Source: Jeotgalibacillus alimentarius
Lineage (GTDB): Bacteria; Bacillota; Bacilli; Bacillales; Jeotgalibacillaceae
Length of the DNA stretch: 64,000 nt
Reading direction: 5' to 3'
Assembly (NCBI RefSeq): GCF_000829445.1
Contig: NZ_JXRQ01000015.1
Location: 186,001-250,000, forward strand
In this document: positions 8,251-16,546 of the stretch, piece after piece
Position numbering within the stretch: position 1 is the first letter of the stretch
Layout: every line of letters starts with the position of its first letter
Program-made: the position numbers and the translations under genes
The notes under the pieces: generated by a model
What the model was told of the DNA's origin: nothing
The model's input: the letters and a program-made list of their open reading frames with translations, nothing else
Databases searched by the model: none

Positions 8251-8691
8251 TTAATTCACATCTCCAAGATAGACAGCGTTCTTGTCAGTTTCCTGAATAA
8301 CACGAATCAGTGCCTTAGGATAAATTCTGTACTGATGAAGTTCTTTAATCGGAAGCCACTCAATACCGGTCTGGTTTGCATCAAGTAAAACCGGCTCTTT
8401 CGCTTCTCCTGTCACGCTACATTGAAAATACGACTCAATCTGATGGACATGCGCATCAAATGCAGCATATTCATGGTTTTTCCCTATGTATTCTCTTACG
8501 TATAACAATTCTCCAGGTTTCACAGTCAAACCTGTTTCTTCCATACATTCTCTTATGCATGCTTCATGCATCGTTTCTCCGTCTTCCTGTCCGCCCCCGG
8601 GAAAAATATAAAATGCACCCTGCTCGTCTTCATTTTTTGTTAATAGAACTGAATTCCCTTTTATAATTAATGCCTTTGTAGAATGTCTCAT
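8251..8691 (-). CDS. NUDIX hydrolase
   Basis: A 146-residue protein with a complete NUDIX box at residues 33-55 (GX5EX7REXXEEXGL: 'GGQEDGETMHEACIREC' then 'MEETGL'). It begins 'MRHSTKALIIKGNSVLLTKN', the usual strand before the box. AGGGAG lies before ATG 8691. It ends 21 bases before the MOSC gene and may be its operon partner. NUDIX enzymes cleave nucleoside diphosphates linked to X; the substrate is not readable from the sequence. Confidence 0.9.
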   Translation of the reverse strand: MRHSTKALIIKGNSVLLTKNEDEQGAFYIFPGGGQEDGETMHEACIRECMEETGLTVKPGELLYVREYIGKNHEYAAFDAHVHQIESYFQCSVTGEAKEPVLLDANQTGIEWLPIKELHQYRIYPKALIRVIQETDKNAVYLGDVN

Positions 8692-8855
8692 GACTGCTCT
8701 CTCCCTTGTCAGTTACTACGTTCAACCATACCACAATTCTCAGCCATTATTTTCTTCAATTATGTTACCATTGTCAGTAGCAGACTGATTCGTTCAAATG
8801 GTTATTCAGACCATGATGCATTAATTCCGTCCGAAACCACTCTAAGGGAGCTAAT

Positions 8856-9320
8856 ATGAAAAAGATCACCCTAAAAAAACTGACGATCCCTCTACTGATT
8901 CTTTCACTGGCAGCTGCCATCTTTTTTGGATTTCAGTATTACACACAGAAACAGGAAATCTATTATCAGGCCCATCAAATGACGCAGAATCATCTTAAAC
9001 ATCTCGATCAGTTCCTGGATTATCAGGAATCTTTAATTGACGAAGAATGGACAGCAGCGCAGCAAAAGGAGTATGACACCAGGTTTGAGGCGCTTGAATT
9101 ACATAGTGGGGGAACAAGTATATATATCGACCTGAATGATCCGGAAATGACAAAGGATCGCTTAGCATACCGGGATATTGTCATTGAAGCTTATCATTTC
9201 CAAGAAGCAGCAACACTTGAAGAACGTACATGGCACCACGTGAACATGCTGAAGCTGCGCGGAGATCTTCAGTCTTACTTTGACTATTTGCAGGAAAACC
9301 ATTCTCCGCCTGAAGCTTAA
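8856..9320 (+). CDS. Membrane-anchored hypothetical protein, 154 aa
   Basis: A 154-residue protein with a short basic N-terminus and one membrane segment ('LTIPLLILSLAAAIFFGFQYY'), followed by a mostly helical, acidic extracytoplasmic part ('HQMTQNHLKHLDQFLDYQES', '...LRGDLQSYFDYLQEN'). AAGGGAG is 5 bases before ATG 8856. No family recognised. It is monocistronic, flanked by its own 16-bp terminator hairpin. Confidence 0.65.
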   Translation: MKKITLKKLTIPLLILSLAAAIFFGFQYYTQKQEIYYQAHQMTQNHLKHLDQFLDYQESLIDEEWTAAQQKEYDTRFEALELHSGGTSIYIDLNDPEMTKDRLAYRDIVIEAYHFQEAATLEERTWHHVNMLKLRGDLQSYFDYLQENHSPPEA

Positions 9321-9356
9321 AAAACAGCATTCGTCACCACTGACGAATGCTGTTTT
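9321..9356. terminator. Bidirectional terminator
   Basis: Perfect 16-bp stem AAAACAGCATTCGTCA (9321-9336), 4-base loop, and TGACGAATGCTGTTTT (9341-9356). It has A and T runs on both sides and serves the convergent 8856 gene and modB; the modB stop lies inside the hairpin. Confidence 0.9.
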
Positions 9357-10011
9357 ATCTTCTTAATCCCTGCACAAGCACCAGCATCACAAACGAAATG
9401 CCAACCATACTCGCAACCCAGAGCCAGGCCATCTGCATATTGCCGGATTCGATCGCAAGGTAAATAGCCGTTGAGGCAGTTTGCGTTCGACCCGGGATAT
9501 TACCGGCAAACATCAGGGTTGCACCGAATTCTCCGAGTGCTCTTGCAAAGCTTAAAATAAAGCCTGCTATAATTGCTTTCCAGGCAAGCGGGATCGAGAC
9601 CAGCAGGAAAAGCTTCCATTCCCCTGCACCATCTACCCGTGCTGCACGTTCGATATCCTCATCAATCGATTCAAAACCGGTTTTAGCTGACTGATACATA
9701 AGTGGAAATGCCACCACAACAGCCGCAATCATTGCAGCCCACCATGTAAAAATAATCGGCTGCTGAAACAGCCATTCAATGAACTGACCGGCAGGACTGT
9801 TTCTGCCAAAAATCACAATTAATAAAAAGCCGACTACTGTTGGCGGAAGAACCAGTGGCAAGAGGAAAATTGTTTCAATGATGGGTTTACCCCTGAACTG
9901 CCGGTTCGTCATGATCCTCCCTGCAATGAGACCGAGAATCAAAACGACCAGACTCGCAGCAGTGGCAATTTCAAGTGACAGTCTGAGCGGCGACCAGAAA
10001 TCTGAAGGCAT
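9355..10011 (-). CDS. modB: Molybdate ABC transporter permease ModB
   Basis: A 218-residue permease with five or six membrane segments. 'LPLVLPPTVVGFLLIVIFG' and the EAA loop 'RAARVDGAGEWKLFLLVSIPLAWKAIIAGF' followed by 'ARALGEFGATLMFAGNIPGRTQT' are the standard ModB signatures. Length fits the family. It follows modA by 3 bases. No modC ATPase gene follows; a terminator comes at once. It therefore probably borrows an ATPase encoded elsewhere, as is known for the modAB pair (yvgLM) of B. subtilis. Confidence 0.93.
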   Translation of the reverse strand: MPSDFWSPLRLSLEIATAASLVVLILGLIAGRIMTNRQFRGKPIIETIFLLPLVLPPTVVGFLLIVIFGRNSPAGQFIEWLFQQPIIFTWWAAMIAAVVVAFPLMYQSAKTGFESIDEDIERAARVDGAGEWKLFLLVSIPLAWKAIIAGFILSFARALGEFGATLMFAGNIPGRTQTASTAIYLAIESGNMQMAWLWVASMVGISFVMLVLVQGLRR

Positions 10012-10014
10012 CTG

Positions 10015-10770
10015 CTAGTTCAGCCTTTTGAAGCCAAGCTCTTCAAAAACTGCCATCGCTTCATCACTTTGGAGATAATCCAGGAAGGCTGCTGCATCTT
10101 CAGCGTGCTCTGCACCTGATAGTACACCTGCCGGATAGACAATCGGGCTGTGCCATTCTTCGTCTCCTGTTGCGGCAATTTTTAACTGATCACCTGCAAG
10201 CGCATCAGAATGATAGACAACCCCTGCCTGCACGTTACCGGACTCTACATAAGTCAGCACCTGGCGGACATCTTTTGCAAAAACAATCTGCTCCTGCAGT
10301 TCCTCCCAGATTCCAAGCTCCTCAAACACTTCCTGACTGTACTGTCCTGCAGGAACGGTTTCCGGTGTTCCGATCGACAGACTTTCAGCTTCTGTCAAAT
10401 CTTCAAATGTTGCAATATCAAAATCATCGCGCGGGACTATCAAGACAAGTTCATTTGCAATCAGACGCACACTGTCCGACTCGTTAATCACACCATCAGA
10501 CACAAGGTCATCAAAATGATTTTCAGCAGCTGATATGAACAGGTCAACTGGTGCGCCCTGTGAAATTTGCTGTTTCAGGCTGCCGGACCCCCCATAATTG
10601 AAAGTCACCTCTATACCTGTCTCAGCTTCAAATTGCTCTTCTATTTCTGACATTGCATCCTGAAGGCTGGCAGCAGCTGATACCGTCAGCCCTTCGCTGC
10701 CTTCTTCCGGCATGCTGGTGCATCCACTGACAAATACCAGCGCACTAAGTCCTAACAACCATTTCTTCAT
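10015..10770 (-). CDS. modA: Molybdate-binding lipoprotein ModA
   Basis: A 251-residue substrate-binding protein. The signal peptide ends in the lipobox VSGC (Cys17), so it is anchored outside the membrane. 'LTVSAAASLQDAMSEIEEQF', 'FNYGGSGSLKQQI', 'GAPVDLFISA' and 'AGVVYHSDAL' are the oxyanion-binding landmarks of ModA. It feeds molybdate (or tungstate) to ModB, encoded 3 bases downstream. The MOSC gene in the same window points to a use for Moco. The upstream region holds a shortened copy of the palindromic repeat. Confidence 0.93.
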   Translation of the reverse strand: MKKWLLGLSALVFVSGCTSMPEEGSEGLTVSAAASLQDAMSEIEEQFEAETGIEVTFNYGGSGSLKQQISQGAPVDLFISAAENHFDDLVSDGVINESDSVRLIANELVLIVPRDDFDIATFEDLTEAESLSIGTPETVPAGQYSQEVFEELGIWEELQEQIVFAKDVRQVLTYVESGNVQAGVVYHSDALAGDQLKIAATGDEEWHSPIVYPAGVLSGAEHAEDAAAFLDYLQSDEAMAVFEELGFKRLN

Positions 10771-10855
10771 GTCCTAAGTCTTCCCTCCGAAAATAAGTTG
10801 TTATCAGTATAGCAGAATTCCAGTCATGATGATTGAGACTCACCTTTTACAAATT

Positions 10856-10925
10856 AGCTTTGTTAAAGCCCAATGTGTTTTAGCACAGCTGGTGATTGCA
10901 GCGGAAATCAACAGCCAGATTTAAC
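10856..10925 (+). repeat. Internally deleted copy of the interspersed palindromic repeat
   Basis: About 70 bp matching both ends of the long repeat at 17153-17335, with its centre missing. The join falls exactly at AGCGGAA, which occurs twice in the long copy (17198-17204 and 17305-17311). The central 107 bp was thus lost between two 7-bp direct repeats. It lies between modA and the 10982 gene's terminator. Confidence 0.85.
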
Positions 10926-10942
10926 AGTGCCTACAAATTAAA

Positions 10943-10970
10943 AAACCCATCCTTCGCACAGGAGGGGTTT
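10943..10970 (-). terminator. Terminator after the 10982-11452 gene
   Basis: Stem AAACCCATCCT/AGGAGGGGTTT with one mismatch; on the minus strand it is followed by a run of T, directly after the gene's stop. Confidence 0.8.
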
Positions 10971-10981
10971 GAAGACAGCTT

Positions 10982-11452
10982 TCAATCGGCAACAGTGCTT
11001 ACTGTTTGACGATATTCAGCTGGCGGCAACAGCACGATATTTTCTTTGCGCTCAATAATGGTATGACACCGTGCAATGAATTGACGGACAAGCTCAATGA
11101 TAGAAAGGACTTCTTTAGGAGAATAATGAATCTGGTGGGCATGCTTTTTCAGATAGTATTCAGCTTCATTACCAAGTTGTGAGATTAAGCAGGTCAGATA
11201 TGAAGTGGAGCAGCCCAGTACAACGACTTGAGAGGTTAAAGCAGACAAGTAACGTTCTTCTTTGACACTCAGGCTGTAACGGCGGTATGCAGTTGCTTTT
11301 AACAGATAGACTGTGTAGGAAAACCATACCTCAATTTTCTCACTGTAAGCATAAAAACGATATTCCTTTTCGGTCAGAAACTTTTCCAGCAGCTTCTCAG
11401 CTAATACAGACAGACTGAATACAGGAGGATGAAAGTTCTGATTTACGCCCAT
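10982..11452 (-). CDS. Hypothetical protein, 156 aa
   Basis: A 156-residue soluble protein with predicted mainly helical content ('SVLAEKLLEKFLTEKEYRFY', 'EVLSIIELVRQFIARCHTII'). No known motif is seen, and no membrane segment or signal peptide is convincing. It has its own terminator and an AT-rich upstream region, so it is probably monocistronic. I do not recognise the family. Confidence 0.6.
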   Translation of the reverse strand: MGVNQNFHPPVFSLSVLAEKLLEKFLTEKEYRFYAYSEKIEVWFSYTVYLLKATAYRRYSLSVKEERYLSALTSQVVVLGCSTSYLTCLISQLGNEAEYYLKKHAHQIHYSPKEVLSIIELVRQFIARCHTIIERKENIVLLPPAEYRQTVSTVAD

Positions 11453-11560
11453 ATCATTTTCCTTTCCTTACATATTTAGACCTATTTTACATCTTTCAGA
11501 AAATTCATTAAACTGATTATTCATACATTTAATCCATTTGTAATATTTGTTACAAAATGG

Positions 11561-12082
11561 TTATTTTTCTTGCTGACGCTTCCATTGTACTGATTCTTTT
11601 TCAAGCTGTTGAACAAAGTCATTTTTTCCGTCAATATAGCTTTCTATATGATTTGGATAAGCTTCAGCGAGTTTAACTTTTAAAGCACCATATTCCGCTG
11701 CTGCTTCAGGATGCTGCCGCAAATAATCACGTACTGCTAAGTGACGTTCTATTTCATCACTGCTCAACGGGTCATACATATGAACATGGTGCGTGCGTTT
11801 GTCTGCACCTTTTCTGAAGTACCGTCTGCCTGGAAGACCGTATTCTCCAAGCGCTTCATAACCTATCCTTTCCATTTGATGCGCCAGCTGATCTGCAACT
11901 TTAATATCTTTGAGGACAGGGAGCATATCAATAATTGGCTTCGCGTGCAGTCCTGGCACAGAAGTACTTCCAATATGATAGATATCAATCAGTTGATCTC
12001 CAAATATCACTTTTATTTTTTCAGCTTCTTTTTTGAAAAGATTAGCCCAATTACTGTTATATGCTTGAACAGTTACTTTCAT
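11561..12082 (-). CDS. GrpB/UPF0157-family nucleotidyltransferase-like protein
   Basis: A 173-residue protein of the GrpB family (nucleotidyltransferase superfamily). 'IYHIGSTSVPGLHAKPIIDMLPVLKD' is its signature, followed by 'YFRKGADKRTHHVHMYDP' and the C-terminal helix pair. ATG 12082 has GAGG 8 bases upstream; another ATG at 12100 is in frame without a ribosome binding site. Members are small stand-alone proteins whose in vivo substrate is mostly unknown. Confidence 0.85.
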   Translation of the reverse strand: MKVTVQAYNSNWANLFKKEAEKIKVIFGDQLIDIYHIGSTSVPGLHAKPIIDMLPVLKDIKVADQLAHQMERIGYEALGEYGLPGRRYFRKGADKRTHHVHMYDPLSSDEIERHLAVRDYLRQHPEAAAEYGALKVKLAEAYPNHIESYIDGKNDFVQQLEKESVQWKRQQEK

Positions 12083-12133
12083 GTCATTTTCCTCTTTCAT
12101 TTACATGAAAAATAGACTGGCAGACGCAGTCTA

Positions 12134-12361
12134 TTATTTCACCTTATATTTTTCAGTGGCTTCTTTAAAACGCTGTTCCGGCGAAATAGATTTGCGCTCA
12201 AATTCACTATGCATCGTAGAAATCAATAAATACCCGTGTACGATCATCGCGGCTAAGGCTGCACCAATCAGAATAAACCCTGCCGGACCGAGAAATGCCA
12301 GAGCGGCCCACATAACAGCACCACAAATAATAAAAATCATAAAAAACCCGATATCTCTCAC
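12134..12361 (-). CDS. Small membrane protein, about 75 aa
   Basis: A protein of up to 75 residues with two hydrophobic segments ('FFMIFIICGAVMWAALAFLG' and 'GFILIGAALAAMIVHGYLLI') and a charged tail. The start is doubtful: GTG 12361 is embedded in an AGAGGTGA ribosome-binding-like sequence, and the next ATG (residue 8) is rather far from it. Function unknown. It may precede the GrpB gene in one transcript. Confidence 0.5.
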   Translation of the reverse strand: MRDIGFFMIFIICGAVMWAALAFLGPAGFILIGAALAAMIVHGYLLISTMHSEFERKSISPEQRFKEATEKYKVK

Positions 12362-12512
12362 CTCTTTTAAATGGAATAAAGTATGTTAATTGGTGAATAT
12401 TATATCAGATTTCACGTCATGAATGGCTTGAATACGGATATCTCTCCAAATAGTCAGTACCATTTATATCAGGTATTTCGCATTGCGGATTTTTTTGTTT
12501 TAGTCACTTAAC

Positions 12513-12526
12513 TTTAGTATACTAAA
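12513..12526. promoter_or_regulatory. Perfect 14-bp palindrome upstream of the MEDS gene
   Basis: TTTAGTATACTAAA reads the same on both strands and lies 30 bases before the MEDS start, in an otherwise gene-free stretch of about 195 bp. The position suits an operator; the protein that would bind it is unknown. Confidence 0.4.
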
Positions 12527-12556
12527 AGATAAGACAATCTCAGGAAGGATGATCGC

Positions 12557-13150
12557 ATGAAACATTCTCTTCCAGACCTTATAGAAGCACAAAGAAATGT
12601 CCATGTGCTTTACTCATACGGTGAAAGAGAAATTTATCTTCAAACAGCTTTAACCTATATCTTAGACAGCATCAGTGCGAAAGAAGTAATCATTATGATC
12701 GAGAACGAACGGAATTTCCGCCAGCTTATGATCAGGCTGAAAAAACTGGTATCAGCTGAACAATTGGAATATCTTCACTTCATTAACAGCTTTGATTTTT
12801 ATTTTTCCAGCGGTAATTATCATCCCCCGGCCATCACTGATTATTTTGAAAAAGAAATAGAACCTTATCTAAAAAATAAAACACCATTTCGTTCATGGGC
12901 ACACGTTGAGTGGAACTCAACTGATACACCTGATCATCTGATACACGATCTGGAATCCAGAATTGATGATGCAGTGAACCAGATTGAATTCCCACTTATC
13001 TGCGCTTATAAAAAAACTAATATGCCTTCAAATCTGCGTTCCATCCTGATTCAATCACACCCGTACATACTTTCAGAAAATCTGTTAAGTCCTGATCCTG
13101 AGCAACTCACTGTAAAGGCCAGTGCAACTAACTTTGAGCAAAACGGATAA
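12557..13150 (+). CDS. MEDS-domain sensor-like protein
   Basis: A 197-residue soluble protein. 'NVHVLYSYGEREIYLQTALTYI', 'SAKEVIIMIENERNFRQLM' and 'FPLICAYKKTNMPSNLRSIL' follow the MEDS (DcmR-like sensory) domain plan, here without a DNA-binding or kinase domain. AAGGATG precedes ATG 12557. Stand-alone MEDS proteins occur in spore-formers, where a signalling role near anti-sigma/phosphorelay proteins is suspected. It converges on and overlaps the oxidoreductase gene by 23 bases. Confidence 0.65.
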   Translation: MKHSLPDLIEAQRNVHVLYSYGEREIYLQTALTYILDSISAKEVIIMIENERNFRQLMIRLKKLVSAEQLEYLHFINSFDFYFSSGNYHPPAITDYFEKEIEPYLKNKTPFRSWAHVEWNSTDTPDHLIHDLESRIDDAVNQIEFPLICAYKKTNMPSNLRSILIQSHPYILSENLLSPDPEQLTVKASATNFEQNG

Positions 13151-14087
13151 TATGTTCTGCTAATCTCTTACCTGAAATATAGGCACTTTCAACCCGGGTG
13201 TGTCCTGATGGATCATCCGGCTCGAGAAAAGCGTCCCCGCATAGCCAGACCGGATGCTGCTCGAGCTTATAGTAAGGAGCTTTGAACACCTGTTTTGCCT
13301 GGGCATAGCGCCAGCGCTTCAGCTGCTTTGAGGCAATAGACAGATCGCCAAGTTGTTCTATTGTCAGACGAACGACCTCTTCCAGCGCTTTATCTTCACG
13401 GTCAAACCATTCTTCACTCCACTCACCAGTCATATATATGCTTAAAATCGGGTTTTTAGAAATTCCTTTATCCTCATTATTTACAATTTTAAGGATGCCA
13501 TCAGGCAGATCCTGATCCAGCAGACCATATTCACCGACCTGGATGTTTTCATTCAACTCTACTAACCCTACCAATGCAGGTTCAAATATGTACTCTTTAA
13601 GTTTTTGATCCGCCTGTGTCAGATTAAGTGATGAACCTCCAAGCAATTCTGATGCCTGAGGGATAGGAGCCGTTAATATGACAACATCATAGTGCAGTTG
13701 TTCAGAAGCTGTAAGCACGATACTACCTTCTTTGGCCGTGATTGTTTCAACCTTTTCATTCAGACGCACGTCTAATCCCTCTGCGAGATATTTACCGATT
13801 TTGTTCATTCCGTTTAAGCCTACGTAACGCGGGTAAGGGTCCGCAACAAACCACTCCTGCACGACGCCTGCTGTCTGCCACTCTTTTACTTCCTCTTTCA
13901 GTTCATCTGAACGGACAGTGAAATAGACTGCCCCGTGATCAGCCTGACCGTCATTGATTCTTCTAGTCGCCATCCTCCCGCCAACACTTCTGCTTTTTTC
14001 AATAATTTCGACCGTGTGTCCTGCTGCCTGTAAGTCTCTTGCTGCGATTAAGCCCGACATCCCGCCGCCGATAATACCGATTTTCAA
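13128..14087 (-). CDS. FAD-dependent amine-oxidase/renalase-like oxidoreductase
   Basis: A 319-residue flavoprotein. The dinucleotide-binding fold is 'MKIGIIGGGMSGLIAARDLQ' with E30 ending the second strand, followed by 'GGRMATRR', the GG doublet typical of renalase and amine oxidase relatives. The C-terminal 'LCGDAFLEPDDPSGHTRVESAYISGKRLAEHI' is the second FAD contact. The start is TTG 14087 with GAGGGG 9 bases upstream. Family members oxidise isomeric dihydronicotinamides or amines; the real substrate is unknown. Its 3' end overlaps the convergent MEDS gene. Confidence 0.85.
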   Translation of the reverse strand: MKIGIIGGGMSGLIAARDLQAAGHTVEIIEKSRSVGGRMATRRINDGQADHGAVYFTVRSDELKEEVKEWQTAGVVQEWFVADPYPRYVGLNGMNKIGKYLAEGLDVRLNEKVETITAKEGSIVLTASEQLHYDVVILTAPIPQASELLGGSSLNLTQADQKLKEYIFEPALVGLVELNENIQVGEYGLLDQDLPDGILKIVNNEDKGISKNPILSIYMTGEWSEEWFDREDKALEEVVRLTIEQLGDLSIASKQLKRWRYAQAKQVFKAPYYKLEQHPVWLCGDAFLEPDDPSGHTRVESAYISGKRLAEHIIRFAQS

Positions 14088-14198
14088 TATGATCTTCCCC
14101 TCTCCTACGCTTTATCATTGTAACGGAAATATTTTACACAGACAGTTATCAATATGCTACACTCTAATGGAATTTACTGTTATATACAAAGGGGTGTC

Positions 14199-14615
14199 AT
14201 GATGTTTAAAGTGGGTAGTGTGTTTATTCCCGTAACTGATCTTGAGTATGCGGCCAAATGGTATCAAAAGCATTTTCATCTCAGATTGATTGAACATTTT
14301 GAGGGCGGGGCAGGATTTTACTTTCCAGACAGTACTGTTCAACTTGGACTGATCAAAACAGAATCTCCACAAGATCCCCATTTCATAGATCATCTTGGAC
14401 AAAAAAATTCATCTTTTAACTTTGTTGCTAATGATATCGCAGCTGTTCATGCTGATTTTACAAATGAAGGGATAGAGGTCAGTCCGGTCAGTGACTTTGG
14501 CGGAATGAAATTTTTCGATTGTCAGGATCCAGATGGCAATATTCTTAGTATTGTTGAAGAAGTTCCTGGGTCACCCTATCATTCTGATGAGATTAAAAAG
14601 CTTCAGAAAAAATAA
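14199..14615 (+). CDS. VOC-family protein (glyoxalase/bleomycin-resistance fold)
   Basis: A 138-residue single VOC unit. 'VFIPVTDLEYAAKWYQKHF' opens the fold and 'MKFFDCQDPDGNILSIVEE' closes it with the usual metal-ligand Glu strand. AAAGGGG precedes two adjacent ATGs (14199, 14202); either could be used. The longer open frame to 14154 has no ribosome binding site. It could be a dioxygenase-like or resistance protein; no substrate can be assigned. Confidence 0.8.
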   Translation: MMFKVGSVFIPVTDLEYAAKWYQKHFHLRLIEHFEGGAGFYFPDSTVQLGLIKTESPQDPHFIDHLGQKNSSFNFVANDIAAVHADFTNEGIEVSPVSDFGGMKFFDCQDPDGNILSIVEEVPGSPYHSDEIKKLQKK

Positions 14616-14617
14616 TC

Positions 14618-14657
14618 GAAAAAACATGTGACCACTCTTGCTGTCACATGTTTTTTT
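14618..14657. terminator. Bidirectional terminator
   Basis: AAAAAACATGTGAC pairs with GTCACATGTTTTTT around a 10-base loop, between the convergent VOC and diguanylate cyclase genes. Confidence 0.9.
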
Positions 14658-14666
14658 GATTACTTA

Positions 14667-15623
14667 TTATGAGTACTGCTTATTCAATTCTTTATCTTTA
14701 TACATATTTTTATCTGCCGTAGAAAATAAATCCTTCATTTGTCCTTTTGATGAAGGTGTATATGCCGCGCCGATTGAAAGATAAATACCTGCTTCTTTAC
14801 AGCATGCTCTTACGCGTTTCATCTGTTCTTCTAAATGATCTGCATCAATGTTCTGAAGCAGCACGACGAATTCATCTCCGCCAATTCTTGCTGCGATGGC
14901 GGGTTCATCTACACAGCTTTTCAACTGGTCAGCCGCTTTTTTGATCAGTTCATCCCCGGATGTATGACCGAATGTATCATTCGTATACTTGAGCTGATCG
15001 AGATCACAAAGCAGTAAACCTGCTGACATTGACTGTTCTTCGTCAAGCATTTCAAAGATTTCTTTAAAATATGTACGGTTATACAAATCAGTCAGACTGT
15101 CATGATGCAGTTGATACTCAAGTTTTTCCTGCATGATGACACGTTCATCTATATTTCTGAGCATTCCCTGAAGTGCAACCAGTCTTTCATTTTCATAGAT
15201 CGGAGTAGCATACTCTTCAAACCAGCGGTATTCTCCACTCTTATCTTTCCAGCGCTGAATAATCGGCTGATTAAAATCCACATCTCCAGCAATTTTCTTT
15301 AAAAGCAGTTCTTTATCATCCGGATGAACATCCCTGAAAACAACCTCAGCATTCACATAAGCATCTTCATTACTGCCTTTACCAAAAAAGTTTTCAGCAG
15401 ATGGGCTCAAATATTTAAACTTCGTGACTGGATAGACTTCAGCGTAATACATAAAATCGTTTGGCGTCTCGATTAGATGAATGAACTGCCTGTGATGGTC
15501 AATGAGTTTAACATATTTTCTATTTAAACGAATATACAGCCACAGGTTTAGAGCACCCGCAAACAGCACGACTGCAATCACTAAAAGCATAGCCTGAGTT
15601 TCGCCCATCATCCTCACCGCCAA
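14667..15623 (-). CDS. Membrane PAS-GGDEF diguanylate cyclase
   Basis: A protein of up to 318 residues: one N-terminal membrane helix (about 11-31), a PAS domain (about 45-165, 'KFKYLSPSAENFFGKG' and the PAC strand 'YATPIYENERLVALQGMLRNI'), and a GGDEF domain opened by 'HDSLTDLYNRTYF' (174-186) with an intact active site R-I-GGDEF (248-252). The RxxD inhibition site is absent, so product feedback is unlikely. It should make cyclic-di-GMP in response to a PAS-bound cue. The start is uncertain: TTG 15623 or the ATGs near 15608-15611. Confidence 0.88.
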   Translation of the reverse strand: MAVRMMGETQAMLLVIAVVLFAGALNLWLYIRLNRKYVKLIDHHRQFIHLIETPNDFMYYAEVYPVTKFKYLSPSAENFFGKGSNEDAYVNAEVVFRDVHPDDKELLLKKIAGDVDFNQPIIQRWKDKSGEYRWFEEYATPIYENERLVALQGMLRNIDERVIMQEKLEYQLHHDSLTDLYNRTYFKEIFEMLDEEQSMSAGLLLCDLDQLKYTNDTFGHTSGDELIKKAADQLKSCVDEPAIAARIGGDEFVVLLQNIDADHLEEQMKRVRACCKEAGIYLSIGAAYTPSSKGQMKDLFSTADKNMYKDKELNKQYS

Positions 15624-15764
15624 TCATTCTCAGAATTTTCCCTATTATTTACTATACTCTGCTAAAGCATCAGGGGCAACAAAGGATTGGTCATATAAAT
15701 GAAGAATTATCCAATATGTGAAAATTACCCTTTCGAATCATTTACTCACTAGTACCGGAAACTG

Positions 15765-15796
15765 AAAAAGGTGCCCAGCTATCAGCTGGACACCTC
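15765..15796 (-). terminator. Terminator after the YhfK-like gene
   Basis: AGGTGCCCAGCT pairs with AGCTGGACACCT (one mismatch); on the minus strand a T run follows (CCTTTTTC). Confidence 0.85.
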
Positions 15797-15814
15797 TTAC
15801 TTTACTTCTATTGA

Positions 15815-16465
15815 TTATAGTCCTTTCACAGCTTCTGATACGTCTGTATCTCCGCCGATCACCTGAAATTCTTTTCTGATCGTTGAATCATTTTCAAGAA
15901 CTGCAAGCAGAACACGCGCGACATCCTCACGTGGAATCTCACCGCGGTCAACTGACTGTGCCGCCTTTACTTTGCCTGTTCCATCATCATTTGTCAGACC
16001 GCCCGGATGAACAATAGTAAAGTCCAGTTCAGTGCCGCGGAGCCATTCATCTGCATAATGCTTTGCAATCACGTATGGTTTAAATGAATCCGGTGCATTT
16101 TGAATTTCTTCACGTGTTGTATCATATGAGCTAACCATAACATAACGCTTCACGCCGGCTTTTTCAGCTGCTTGAATCGTCTTAACTGCAGCATCAAGAT
16201 CAATGGTAGCTGTTTTGTCATCACCTGTATTCGGGCCTGATCCGGCAGTAAATACAATCGCATCTACTCCGTTAGCAGCTTTTACCATATCATCTACTTC
16301 ACCTTCAAGGTCTACTAATACAGTTTCAGCACCGAGATCCTCAAAATAAGATTTCTGCTCTTCTTTACGGATCATCGCCCGTGCTTCAAAATGATCTGTT
16401 TCCTGAATCATCTTTGTTAAGTGTTTACCAACCTGTCCGTTTGCTCCAATAACTAATACTTTCAT
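15815..16465 (-). CDS. NAD(P)-binding SDR-like protein (YhfK type)
   Basis: A 216-residue atypical short-chain dehydrogenase/NmrA-like protein. 'MKVLVIGANGQVGKHL' gives the GxNGxxG nucleotide loop (7-13), with 'VFTAGSGPNTGDDKT' and 'SSYDTTREEI...YVIAKHYADEWL' in the active-site region (YxxxK is present as Y-V-I-A-K). It matches B. subtilis YhfK in layout. AGGAGG is 9 bases upstream of ATG 16465. It is monocistronic with its own terminator. A role in redox or stress response is a guess. Confidence 0.85.
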   Translation of the reverse strand: MKVLVIGANGQVGKHLTKMIQETDHFEARAMIRKEEQKSYFEDLGAETVLVDLEGEVDDMVKAANGVDAIVFTAGSGPNTGDDKTATIDLDAAVKTIQAAEKAGVKRYVMVSSYDTTREEIQNAPDSFKPYVIAKHYADEWLRGTELDFTIVHPGGLTNDDGTGKVKAAQSVDRGEIPREDVARVLLAVLENDSTIRKEFQVIGGDTDVSEAVKGL

Positions 16466-16546
16466 CAATAACATCCTCCTAGAATAAATTACGATTTAAT
16501 AAGTTCTGTTTAAGCTGTTTAATAAGTAAGCTGGCCAATCAATCTG

